64,000 bases of DNA from Smittia aterrima (lineage: Eukaryota; Arthropoda; Insecta; Diptera; Chironomidae). Shown one piece after another: positions 1 through 9,292 of this stretch. The stretch is taken from the NCBI GenBank assembly GCA_033063855.1, contig CP093831.1:20708001-20772000 (forward strand), given 5' to 3'. A model generated the notes under the pieces. It had not been told where the DNA came from and searched no databases. It worked only from the letters and a program-made list of their open reading frames with translations. Numbering within the stretch: position 1 is the stretch's first letter; the number at the start of each line of letters is the position of its first letter. Both the position numbers and the translations under genes were made by a program.

Positions 1-48
1 AAAAGAAGACGAATTGTTAAAGTAGATGAAGAAGGAGAAATGATATAA
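1..48 (+). CDS. 3' end of an unidentified protein-coding gene
   Basis: An open frame runs from the first base to a TAA at 46-48 and encodes a basic then acidic tail (KRRRIVKVDEEGEMI). An AATAAA polyadenylation signal follows at 66-71, which suits the end of a plus-strand gene that begins outside the window. Fifteen residues are too few to name a family. The reading rests only on the open frame and the well-placed poly(A) signal. Confidence 0.5.
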   Translation, partial: KRRRIVKVDEEGEMI

Positions 49-116
49 TTATTTTCAATGTTGTTAATAAAATTTAACGTTTCAAATCTATTCATAGTTG
101 TTTTGTTTATTTCAAA

Positions 117-1656
117 ATGCATTTCACGTCGATTTTCAGAAATTTACAAAAACTAGCGTTTGTAACACGCCGAAATCAATGCGCAAATATAAACTTGAGA
201 TTATGTAGCAGTGCTATCAATTCAAATAATGAAGGTAAGCCTTGAAATCTCGTTCAAACTAAAATTTTAAAAATTTATGTTTTTAGGATCAACAACATCT
301 AATGACGAAACTAAGAATCATGATTATCCTTTCATTAGAAAACGACTTAAGGTAAACCGAATGAAAAAAAACCTTACACAAGAGGAGCTATCTAATTTGC
401 CTAAAGAAGAGCTTGTGTCAATGATCATTAAACTCGAAGCATCAACTCGAATCCTCCAACAAACTATAATGAAGACACAAGAAGATGACGTGACGGACGA
501 AAAACAGTTCAAAACAAATTTTGATTTCTCAAAGTATCACAAACGACACATTCTTCTTCGTATTTGCTATCTCGGTTGGGAATTCAAAGGAGGATTTGCA
601 GCTCAAGGAAACAACCGGGAAACTATCGAACACTATTTATTCAAAGCATTACTGAAAACATCGCTTATTGAGAATCGTTCCACTTCAAATTATCACGGCT
701 GCGGAAGAACAGACAAAGGAGTATCAGCTTTCGATCAAGTCGTCAGTTTAACTGTTCGAAGCCGACTCCACCCCTCAATGCAGTTAAGCAAAACTAGTTT
801 ACAATCAGAGATCAATTATTGTTTCTTGCTGAACAAATTTCTTCCTAAAGAAATTAGAGCAATTGCTTGGCGACCGCTCATTGCTCCAGACTACAGTGCG
901 AGGTATGATTGCACCAGTCGAACTTACAAATATTTTTTTCCACGAGGCGATTTGAACATCGAGCCAATGAAAGAAGCATGTCAACATTTAATCGGAGTCC
1001 ACGATTTCAGAAATCTTTGCAAGTTGGACGTGAAGAATGGAATTGTGAATTACATTCGAAGGATTGATAAGATTGATATTAGAGTCATAGAAAGAAATCA
1101 CGAAATGAAAAAAGAGTTCGACATGCTTTGCTTGGAATTCGCTGGCATGAGTTATGCCCGACACATGATACGATGCATTGTTGCCGTATTGATTGTTATA
1201 GGACAAGGGAAAGAATCCCCTGACTTAATGAAGCAACTTCTTGACATCGCTGTCATCGATAAAAAGCCGCAATATGCTTTTGCCGAAGACTTTCCTTTGA
1301 ATCTTTTCAAGTGTCAATTTCGCGAAGAAATTCCGGAAGACGATGAACGTGACTTGTATTTCCTTAATCAATGGATTTATGATGAAAGACAAATAAGAAG
1401 AATTATAGGATGTCTTCAAATGCATTGGTGTAAAGCGAAAGCGAAATCAACAATGATTTACGAGATGCTAAAAAATTTAAATCAAGAATACAAGGACAGA
1501 TTCCCAGATCAACCCGAAGTTATAGATCAAGCTGACATTATAAATAGACACAACAAATCTAGAAAGACGAAAATATTGGATTTACAAAGAGGGCCAACTC
1601 TGAGTGAGAAGATAGAATCATTTAAAAATAAAAATCGATTTTTGGATGAAGAATAA
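117..1656 (+). CDS. PUS3: tRNA pseudouridine(38/39) synthase, PUS3/DEG1 family
   Basis: Two exons, 117-234 and 287-1656, joined across a 52-bp GT-AG intron in phase 1. The enzyme isomerises uridine to pseudouridine at positions 38/39 of the tRNA anticodon stem. The TruA/DEG1-type catalytic motif GCGRTDKGVSAFDQVVSL is present, with the nucleophilic Asp in GRTDKG, as is the family segment ARYDCTSRTYKYFF. A short coiled coil (EELSNLPKEELVSM) precedes the catalytic domain, as in animal PUS3. I start the protein at 117 because the frame is open from there and the splice restores it. That start adds an N-terminus rich in Arg, Ser and Leu with almost no acids, which looks like a mitochondrial presequence. 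If translation instead starts inside exon 2, the extension disappears. Cdk5 follows 115 bp downstream on the same strand. Confidence 0.93.
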
Positions 1657-1771
1657 ACGAACAGAAAACAATTGAATTTTCCGAACTAAGTTAGTCGACT
1701 TTCGAAAAGTTAGTTTACCCGGAAAATTACACAAATTTTAAGATTTAACAAAGAAAAGGCTTTTCCTAATC

Positions 1772-2925
1772 ATGCAGAAGTATGAGAAACTTGAGAAGAT
1801 TGGCGAAGGAACGTATGGCACTGTTTTTAAGGGCAGGAATCGTGAGACGTTGGAGATTGTCGCTGTAAGAAAGATTTCTCTGCAAAAGAATTTCTAATTT
1901 ATATTTTTTATCTCAGTTGAAACGAGTTCGATTGGATGAAGACGATGAAGGAGTTCCATCAAGTGCATTGCGAGAGATCTGTTTGCTCAAAGGTGAAAAC
2001 AATTTACAACACTTATAAGAAATTTATTTTTATTCGATTTCTTTTAGAATTAAAACATAAAAATATAGTGCGATTGATGGATGTACTTCACTCTGATAAG
2101 AAGTTGACCTTAGTGTTTGAGCACTGCGACCAGGATTTGAAAAAATACTTCGACTCATTGAACGGAGAAATCTCATCAGAAATTGTCAAAAGTTTCATGT
2201 TCCAGCTTCTGCGAGGCTTAGCTTTCTGTCATTCGCATAATGTTCTTCATCGAGACTTGAAACCCCAGAATCTTCTGATAAACAAGAACAACGAATTGAA
2301 ACTTGCTGACTTTGGGCTTGCAAGAGCATTTGGTATTCCTGTCAAGTGCTACTCAGCAGAAGTTGTAACGCTATGGTCAGAAAACAGAAAATTACTTTAA
2401 TTGACACGTTCAAATTTAAAATTGTTTTATATTGTAGGTATCGGCCGCCTGACGTTCTCTTTGGTGCCAAATTATACACAACAAGCATTGACTGTTGGTC
2501 GGCTGGCTGCATTTTTGCTGAGTTAGCTAATGCTGGACGCCCTCTGTTCCCGGGAGCAGACGTAAGTTGGCATTATGTTTCATTAAACTGACCAAATAAT
2601 ATCTTAAATATTTACTTTTAGGTTGACGAACAACTGAAACGAATCTTCAAGCTTCTAGGAACTCCAACTGAAGACAATTGGCCCGGGCTTACGCAGCTGT
2701 CTGATTACAAAGCATTTCCTCGTAACAACTTTTTCAAGCTTTTAATATTTGAAATGACATCTGACTTCTTTATTTTTAGTTTACCACCCAACCAACAACT
2801 GGAATCAAGTTGTGCCATTGAATATGAAGGGCAGAGATTTACTTCAAAAACTTCTCGTGTGCCGACCAACTCTAAGACTCTCTGCTGAACAAGCTATGTC
2901 TCATCCTTATTTCAGTGAAGGCTAA
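1772..2925 (+). CDS. Cdk5: Cyclin-dependent kinase 5
   Basis: Six exons (1772-1864, 1917-1992, 2048-2375, 2438-2561, 2622-2721, 2780-2925) give 288 residues, the normal Cdk5 size. Cdk5 is the proline-directed Ser/Thr kinase activated by p35-type partners and acts in neurons and on the cytoskeleton. Visible elements are the glycine loop GEGTYGTVFK, the PSSALRE helix that separates Cdk5 from the PSTAIRE kinases, the catalytic loop HRDLKPQN, DFG followed by LARAFGIPVK, and the activation segment CYSAEVVTLWYRPPDVLFG. That segment has Ser where cell-cycle CDKs have the activating Thr. Introns are 52-62 bp. AATAAA lies at 3023-3028. Lineage and motif agreement make the identity secure. Confidence 0.97.
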
Positions 2926-3174
2926 AGCTTATTTCGGATTCAATCAATTTTTTTCTGCACGCGTGTACTAGTCATAATCTTAAGCCATTCATTCCTTTTA
3001 GTACTTACCTCTGTGTAAAGTCAATAAAGACAGAACAATCTTAAAAACTTCATTTTCCTGTTAGATAAAAATATTTCCAATAAAAATTAAAAAAGTCTGA
3101 AAAATATTTTTACCGTTCATTTATGTTTAAATTTACGTAAGGGGCTGAAAAAACGATTTGTTTATTTTCTCAGC

Positions 3175-4989
3175 ATGTTCAGAATTTATCGAAGCAAACT
3201 AGGATTTCTGACAGCAATAGGAAGAAGCCGATTGCATAATGAAGTTAGCAAGGCTTGCAGTAAACTGCCAAGTGTGTCTGTTAACGGTAAGGGCAATAAC
3301 AAAGTTGAAAACCGCAATGATTTACATTTCTTTATTTTTTTTTTAGAAAATTCTAAATTGAAACAAACTTTTGATGAAATGAACAGCAGCCGAAAGAATG
3401 AAGCAGCAAAGTCTATTGTGGTACAAGTGAATTCTGAAAACTCTTATCCCGAACTATTCACATATTGCTCGCAATTCGGAATAATTAGGAATGCTTTTCA
3501 TTACAATATCTCCGATGAAAAGAATCATTTCATTCTACTCGAGTATCAAGATAAATCAGAATGTGAAGAGATGTTGAAAAATTGTGACTTCCATGAGGAT
3601 AATCCTGGAGTACCAACAGTTTCGAGATTTCTCTGGTTTAAAACAAGTTCAAAGAAGGCTAATGTAAGTCTTACACAAAAACCGGTGATGCTGATAAGTG
3701 ACTTAACCAGACTAGTGAAAGATGACAAACTGAACGAGCTACTTCAAGCTGCGGAAACGGTCGACGATCAAATGCTAATACTACATAGAGCAACTCGCCT
3801 AACAGATCTTGGAACAAGACTAAGATTTTTGGCTGCAAAGCAACTCGAAACTGCTCTCGAAGGAATGTTTTCTAATGTTCAAGCGCATCCTTTCGGTTCA
3901 TCAGTTAATGGTTTCGGAAAAATGGGTTGTGATCTTGATATGATCCTACAATTTCATCCTGAGATGCGACCACCTTCAAAAAATCGTCTCATATTTCATA
4001 CGAGAGCTGAACTCATGAATTCACGATCACAAATGCAGAAGCAGATGGAAACTCTTGGTGATATCATGCATTTGTTTCTTCCTGGAATCACTTTCGTCCG
4101 TAAGATTCTTCAAGCTCGAGTGCCAATTATTAAATTCAACCACGAATGTCTCGATCTCGAAGTTGATCTGTCGATGGGTAACTTGTCGGGCGTTTACATG
4201 TCGGAGCTTCTTTATCTTCTCGGCGAAATCGATGATCGAGTTAGACCTTTGACATTCTGTATTAGGAAATGGGCATACGCCACTGGATTGACGAACTCAT
4301 CCCCTGGAAACTGGGTCACAAACTTCTCCTTAACAATATTAGTTCTTTTCTTCCTTCAAAATCTTAAAAATCCGATTCTGCCTACAATCAATCATCTTAT
4401 AAAGTCGGCGACATCCAAAGATATAAGAATCACTCAAGATTACATGAACTGCACGTTCCTTCGAGATATCAACAGCTTAAACTTCCGGCAACAAAACGAA
4501 GATAGCCTCAGTTATCTGCTCATTCAGTTTTTTGAGTTCTATTCGCAATTCGATTTTAAGAATTCAGCAGTTTCATTGCTCGAGGGAAAGCCAATTCAAA
4601 AAACTGATCATGCTGCGATGTGGATAGAGAATCCTTTGGAACCAACCTTAAATGTTAGCAAAAACGTTAGTTTTGAAGAACTTGAAAGATTCAAATTCAA
4701 CGCTAAGAACGCAGCATGGGTTCTTGAGTCATCAACGGAAACAGACCATAATTCAAAGAAAGACGAAAATTATTGGGGACTGCTCAACCTCTTTAAGACA
4801 GACAAAAAAGCAATCATTTCCCCACAAATGTTCTTTAAGTCAAGACTTGTTGATGTATCAGAACTTTTCAATTCACAGGATCCAATTAAGTTCAAGAGCA
4901 ATGTCGTCGAAAACGAAGTTAAGAACATTCGTCAGACAACGAAGCGTCAAATCAAGAAACTTGAGCAAATTAATTTTAAAAAAAGATAG
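3175..4989 (+). CDS. MTPAP: Mitochondrial poly(A) polymerase
   Basis: A DNA polymerase beta-like nucleotidyltransferase that adds poly(A) tails to mitochondrial transcripts. The signature FGSSVNGFGKMGCDLDMILQ carries the GS motif and the paired catalytic Asp residues (DLD); a third carboxylate follows in LDLEVDLSMGN. The PAP-associated domain lies around residues 370-450. The N-terminus is rich in Arg, Ser and Lys, as expected for mitochondrial import. The long frame from 3175 contains a probable 60-bp intron, 3287-3346 (gtaagg...tttag). It is a multiple of three and has no stop, so the unspliced frame stays open, but it encodes an aberrant FF-rich patch; the spliced protein would be 584 residues. 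AATAAA is at 4999-5004. Confidence 0.93.
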   Translation: MFRIYRSKLGFLTAIGRSRLHNEVSKACSKLPSVSVNGKGNNKVENRNDLHFFIFFLENSKLKQTFDEMNSSRKNEAAKSIVVQVNSENSYPELFTYCSQFGIIRNAFHYNISDEKNHFILLEYQDKSECEEMLKNCDFHEDNPGVPTVSRFLWFKTSSKKANVSLTQKPVMLISDLTRLVKDDKLNELLQAAETVDDQMLILHRATRLTDLGTRLRFLAAKQLETALEGMFSNVQAHPFGSSVNGFGKMGCDLDMILQFHPEMRPPSKNRLIFHTRAELMNSRSQMQKQMETLGDIMHLFLPGITFVRKILQARVPIIKFNHECLDLEVDLSMGNLSGVYMSELLYLLGEIDDRVRPLTFCIRKWAYATGLTNSSPGNWVTNFSLTILVLFFLQNLKNPILPTINHLIKSATSKDIRITQDYMNCTFLRDINSLNFRQQNEDSLSYLLIQFFEFYSQFDFKNSAVSLLEGKPIQKTDHAAMWIENPLEPTLNVSKNVSFEELERFKFNAKNAAWVLESSTETDHNSKKDENYWGLLNLFKTDKKAIISPQMFFKSRLVDVSELFNSQDPIKFKSNVVENEVKNIRQTTKRQIKKLEQINFKKR

Positions 4990-5146
4990 TTTTAGATAAA
5001 TAAAACATGAAAAGTCTCAATACGAAATAACAAATCCTTTCATTACTTTGCTTTCAGAATTGCACAAAATATTTGAATTGACGAGTCCCGCGTGAAGCTA
5101 CGTCAAGAAGAAGAAAAACAAGAAGCAGTTCGCACCGAACTCACTG

Positions 5147-5522
5147 TAGGGTTTTTAATCCGTTGGACTGGTAACATATTCTACTTGGTTTATTTAAAAA
5201 AAAGTCGACTTCAGTGTTGGTAAATCAAACTTTTCTAGGCCTTTTTGCTTTATCTCGATTAGCTGATCTATTCATATAAAGAAATGAAAGCTCTAACTGT
5301 AAAGGGAAAGAAGTTTCACTTGGCGCTGATCGAAGGTGGACTCGTTTCTGGTGAGCTCTGAAATCTATGCATTCGTTTGAGCCAGCTGAAGATTTCTTGT
5401 GAAGAAGTGTCAGCAAAAATGTAGTTAAAACTGAGTAAAGAAATCAACTCGCTAGCTCATTTCGTTCGCGAGTTATTTTAGTAACAGACTACAGATTCCA
5501 TTCCTTCGGATGAAAAACCCTA
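5147..5522 (+). ncRNA. Candidate structured RNA, possibly RNase P RNA
   Basis: No coding exon fits here, but the stretch has a nested RNA-like fold. Its ends pair: 5147-5162 is complementary to 5507-5522 with one mismatch in 16. Inside are a P3-like hairpin (5185-5192 with 5221-5228, tip palindrome at 5202-5211), a hairpin 5385-5414 (GCTGA/TCAGC and TTCTT/AAGAA) and a hairpin 5446-5474 (AACTCGC/GCGAGTT). Just before the 3' terminal strand is ACAGACTAC at 5484-5492, matching the CR-V core of animal RNase P RNA. It can pair, with one bulged A, to TAGCTG at 5260-5265, as P4 would. No Pol III T-run terminator follows, and the EEF1AKMT2 start codon lies 37 bp downstream, so it may be made from that gene's leader. 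The pairings are visible; the RNase P identity is an inference. Confidence 0.4.
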
Positions 5523-5558
5523 AAAATATAAAGTTACTCGGAAATTAAAACCGAAAGC

Positions 5559-6209
5559 ATGGAGGACGAACTTGATGCTTCCGAATTGGGCACTAAGCTA
5601 TACTGGGACACGAGCTATCAAAGAGAGATAAAGAACTATTTAAGTCATGGCGACGTCGGAGAAGTGTGGTTTGATGAATCAAGCCAGTTTCGAGTCATTA
5701 AGTACATTCTAAGTGAAAAAGAAATATCGAAGAATTCTTCAATCATTGATTTGGGAACTGGAAACGGTTTGATGCTGAATGAGTTATCAGCTGAAGGCTT
5801 TACAAATTTACTTGGAGTCGACTATAGCGAATTAGCAATTGATCTGGCGACGAAAATTACAAAGGATCAAGGCTATAACATCACATTTAAAGTTTCTGAT
5901 ATTCTCGATGATGATTCAGTGCTTGAGCTTGGGAAGTTTAAAGTCTGCCACGACAAAGGAACTTATGATGCTGTGAGTCTCATGGAGGATGCAAAAGAAA
6001 AGCGAATCGTTTATGTGAAGAACGTCGCCAAACTCTGTGAAGACGACGGCTTGTTCATCATCACGAGCTGCAACTTTACAGAAGATGAACTGATTAAAAG
6101 CTTTGAAGGAACATTCGTCAAGCACGCTTTGATTCCAACTCAGATCTTCAAGTTCGGTGGGAAAACCGGAAGTGTCGTCACATCTATCGTCTTCAAAAAG
6201 CAAATCTAA
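5559..6209 (+). CDS. EEF1AKMT2: EEF1A lysine methyltransferase 2 (METTL10 family)
   Basis: A single-exon 216-residue class I SAM-dependent methyltransferase. In the known family it methylates a lysine of translation elongation factor eEF1A in the cytoplasm. Motif I is IIDLGTGNGLML, followed by the acidic loop GVDYSELAI. The family signatures CHDKGTYDAVSL and FIITSCNFTEDEL are both present, the latter covering the Asn-Phe-Thr substrate-side motif. The N-terminal YWDTSYQREIKNY and VWFDE blocks also match METTL10. It is tail-to-tail with GFOD, 56 bp apart, and the two genes' poly(A) signals interleave. The start is the first ATG of the frame. Confidence 0.95.
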   Translation: MEDELDASELGTKLYWDTSYQREIKNYLSHGDVGEVWFDESSQFRVIKYILSEKEISKNSSIIDLGTGNGLMLNELSAEGFTNLLGVDYSELAIDLATKITKDQGYNITFKVSDILDDDSVLELGKFKVCHDKGTYDAVSLMEDAKEKRIVYVKNVAKLCEDDGLFIITSCNFTEDELIKSFEGTFVKHALIPTQIFKFGGKTGSVVTSIVFKKQI

Positions 6210-6265
6210 CTTATACATCTATCTTTATTCCATTAAAGTACATTTTGTCATTTAATACTCTTGTT

Positions 6266-7451
6266 TTACAATTGAATATCTTGCATATCAATCTTCGTCC
6301 AGTTTCGACTAACACTTGATTTTCTGATTGCATCCAGCACGGCTTGGACATAAAGCGCATCGTTGAAATTCGCAGCTGATGATACAGCATCCTTTGCCCA
6401 TCCAGTTGTATTTGATACCGCAAAAGCTTCTTTAAGTGCACCAACCATCTTTGTCATTCCTTTGATGAAAGGTCGAGGCAATGTCGGCAACGTCGAGTCT
6501 GTTCTAAGATCTTGGATTTCCACGTGAAGCTTTTCTTCTTTAAATTCTCCGCTGCTGTCATTGGCTTTTTTCTTCAGACAAATTAAATCACCTCCAACTA
6601 CTTTTAAACTTCCATCTTTGCCGGCGACGACGACGGTGTGTTCATAAGAATTCTTACAGCATTGATTGCTCTGGAGGTTTGCAACGACCAGCAATCCTCC
6701 TTCTAGTTCCATTTGAAAGCAGCAAAAGTCAGGAGCAGTGATATTTCGTATGCCGCTGATTGTCTCAGTTTGTTGCTTGAAGGTTTTGACGATTGCATGA
6801 ACTCGAAGAGCTTTCTTACCCGTCAAGAAATGAATCAGATCAATGATGTGAGATCCTACAAAATAAGATGAATCATAATCCATGTTCCTGATCACTTCGC
6901 AAAATGAAGTTACCTATCAAATTGAGAATACCACCTCCCATTTCAGCAGAGCATAACCAATCGTAGTTTTCGTTTATAAGAGAAGAGATCTTGACGCTGA
7001 CGTCAATGAATGAAAGTTGACCGATTACTTTGTCGTTGATTGATTTCTTCATTAAAGTAAATGCAGGAAGAAATCGTAACGAGTGGTTCATTAACGCTAT
7101 TAATGACGGATAGTACTCAGAGGCGCGAAATATCTTGCGGGCATCTTCTAAATTGCAACTTCCAATTTGACAGACTACATGTTTTCCGATTCCAAGAGCT
7201 TTCACAGTGATTTGCGGATGAAGATAAGGCTGACACATCACAAAGATCATATCCACGCTTTTACAGAGAAGAACATCGTCGATTTTCGTTGTCCAGAAAT
7301 TTATTGAAAGTTCTTTTGCGATATCTTCAGCTTCTTTCGTGTTTTTGCCCCAAATTGCTTGGATGATGAATCCTTTCTCTCGAAGTATGGGCACGAGGTA
7401 TTTTACAACCTCATTAACTCCAAATATCCCGATTCCAGGCAACGTGTGCAT
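6266..7451 (-). CDS. GFOD: Glucose-fructose oxidoreductase domain-containing protein
   Basis: Two exons, 6914-7451 and 6266-6855, give 375 residues, close to GFOD1/2. The protein has a Gfo/Idh/MocA fold. The N-terminal Rossmann segment begins LPGIGIFGVNEVVKYLVPIL and the C-terminal half carries TGKKALRVHAIVKTFKQQT and APDFCCFQMELEGG, both closely matching vertebrate GFOD proteins. The family binds NAD(P)-type cofactor, but the physiological substrate is not established; GFOD2 has been linked to extracellular matrix assembly. The minus-strand AATAAA is at 6224-6229. The gene faces away from CFAP20 across a 390-bp gap that probably holds a shared promoter. Confidence 0.93.
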
Positions 7452-7594
7452 GGTTATTTTGACAAATATTTAATTTTGGAGCTAAAGAATATTCTTTGTT
7501 TACTATTGAAAAAATTATAACTAAATTGCACTTAAGCGTTCGTCGTCCTTCGGTCTCCCAAGGCACCACGCAATTTAAACGCCGGTATGTGTTT

Positions 7595-7664
7595 GATTTA
7601 TCGATGATAAATACACAACGAATTTAAGTTCACTAAGTTCATTCGTCTTTACTTTATCGCGATA
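7595..7664. promoter_or_regulatory. Shared promoter region of GFOD and CFAP20 with CGATA motifs
   Basis: The start codons of GFOD (minus) and CFAP20 (plus) are 390 bp apart, so the gap must hold both promoters. It contains TATCGATGATA at 7599-7609 and the perfect palindrome TATCGCGATA at 7655-7664, which is two CGATA pentamers head to head. In Drosophila, clustered CGATA and TATCGATA motifs are bound by BEAF-32 and DREF and are common between divergent housekeeping genes. Binding here is inferred from the motif only. Confidence 0.45.
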
Positions 7665-7841
7665 GAGTGAACCCTTTTTTTCCAAAGGAGATCGAGACTA
7701 AAAAAATTTGAAAAGTAAAAGTCTTTGGGCAATAGTGAAAAGTTATAACAAACCAATTGTTATACCAACAGAGCAGTCGGAAATAAACAATCAAAGCGAA
7801 AACATCAAAATTCTGAAATAAAATTAATCAAGTTTTTCGAG

Positions 7842-8817
7842 ATGTTTAAGAATACTTTTCAATCTGGCTTTTTGTCGATTTTATACAGTATTGGTTCAAA
7901 ACCTCTACAGATTTGGGATAAGAAGGTAAGATTCGTCAACTCAACCAATATTTATAATTTTGCCAAGATAACTGTGCAGTTCAGTGTTTACATTCAATTC
8001 AATCTATCTCGTAGGTTCGCAATGGTCACATAAAAAGAATAACAGACAACGACATACAGGTAACGCAAGTTGTTACCTTTATCTATTCTTAATACTTATT
8101 AAGACTTATTACATTTAGTCTCTGGTGCTCGAAATCATATCATCTAATGTCAGCACAACCTTCGTTACGTGCCCATCCGATCCAAAGAAGACGCTAGGAA
8201 TAAAGTTGCCATTTCTCGTCATGATCATCAAGAATCTCAAGAAGTATTTCACATTCGAAGTTCAAGTAAGTGGTGAAGAAGAATCGATTTTTCCATGCTC
8301 CGCGATTGTTGATTTTTCATCGGTTGCTATGCATGGAAAATTCTTGTTGTCATGCTGTCCTTCAATGGCAAGCGTACACGCTCTCAATTCCCCCCACATG
8401 TCGCTCCAGTAATCCATTTCTGTTCTTTTCAATTAAGGTCCTCGATGATAAGAATGTTCGACGACGGTTCAGGGCCAGCAATTACCAATCGACGACTCGA
8501 GTCAAACCATTCATTTGCACAATGCCTATGAGATTGGATGTGAGTTCAACATCTGCTTGACTGTAAGAATCTAATGACTATCATTTTCATTGTAGGAAGG
8601 ATGGAATCAAATTCAATTCAACTTGTCAGACTTCACACGCCGAGCATACGGGACGAATTATGTCGAGACTCTCCGTGTTCAGATCCACGCCAACTGCAGA
8701 ATCCGCCGAGTTTACTTCTCCGATAGACTTTATTCAGAAGATGAATTGCCAGCCGAATTTAAATTGTTCCTGCCTATTCAAAAGCCTCAACAGTCAAAAG
8801 TAGTGGCCACGCAGTAA
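7842..8817 (+). CDS. CFAP20: Cilia- and flagella-associated protein 20 (Bug22)
   Basis: Five exons (7842-7925, 8015-8059, 8119-8265, 8438-8539, 8596-8817) give 199 residues. CFAP20/Bug22 is a very conserved basal body and axonemal doublet-microtubule inner-junction protein that controls ciliary and sperm-tail motility. The sequence from [15 protein letters not shown] through [17 protein letters not shown] is nearly invariant among animals; only the 10 residues around [10 protein letters not shown] and the C-terminal tail differ noticeably. All junctions are in phase 0. AATAAA is at 8944-8949. Identity is certain at family level. Confidence 0.98.
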
Positions 8818-9004
8818 ATCCAAAGTAAATCAATGATTCCAAGCACCATCTTCCCTCCACCTTCGTTTCGCGTTCTTTGCACATCAATTCTCATCACTTT
8901 AGACCGGGATCATCGCAAGCTTAACATGAAAGATACAAGACTCAATAAAAAATAATTTTTGCGGGAAATATCTAAAGGAAAATATTTTTTAAAGCTTCTA
9001 CACT

Positions 9005-9017
9005 CGCGATAGTATCG
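9005..9017. promoter_or_regulatory. Inverted CGATA pair upstream of the Patched-related gene
   Basis: CGATA at 9007-9011 and TATCG at 9013-9017 form an inverted pair about 280 bp before the next start codon, repeating the motif arrangement seen in the GFOD/CFAP20 promoter. It may mark a BEAF-32/DREF-type promoter or boundary. This is motif evidence only. Confidence 0.3.
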
Positions 9018-9292
9018 CCAGATATTTTAACGTAAGCGACATCATTTAATAATTTTGCCTTCCAGTTTGTTTATTTTCTTTTTTCATTCAACAGCCGAAC
9101 GTCGGTAAAACGAAAAGTGATAACGCTTTTTTAAAAATGTTGAATTAATGGTCCGTGTAATCAGCTGATCAAGCCGCGAGATATCTTTTGTTTTGTGAAG
9201 TGGAACTGCGTGATTCGACTAACTCGGTACCAAAGTCAGAAGATTGAAGTTTTTTTGTTTTGTGATAAAGGAGTGTAGCAACAAAGAGAACA

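Noticed and set aside
5446..5495. H/ACA snoRNA reading of the AACTCGC/GCGAGTT hairpin with a nearby ACA
   Set aside because: The second hairpin and a convincing H box are not in the required positions, and the hairpin fits better inside the larger 5147-5522 fold.
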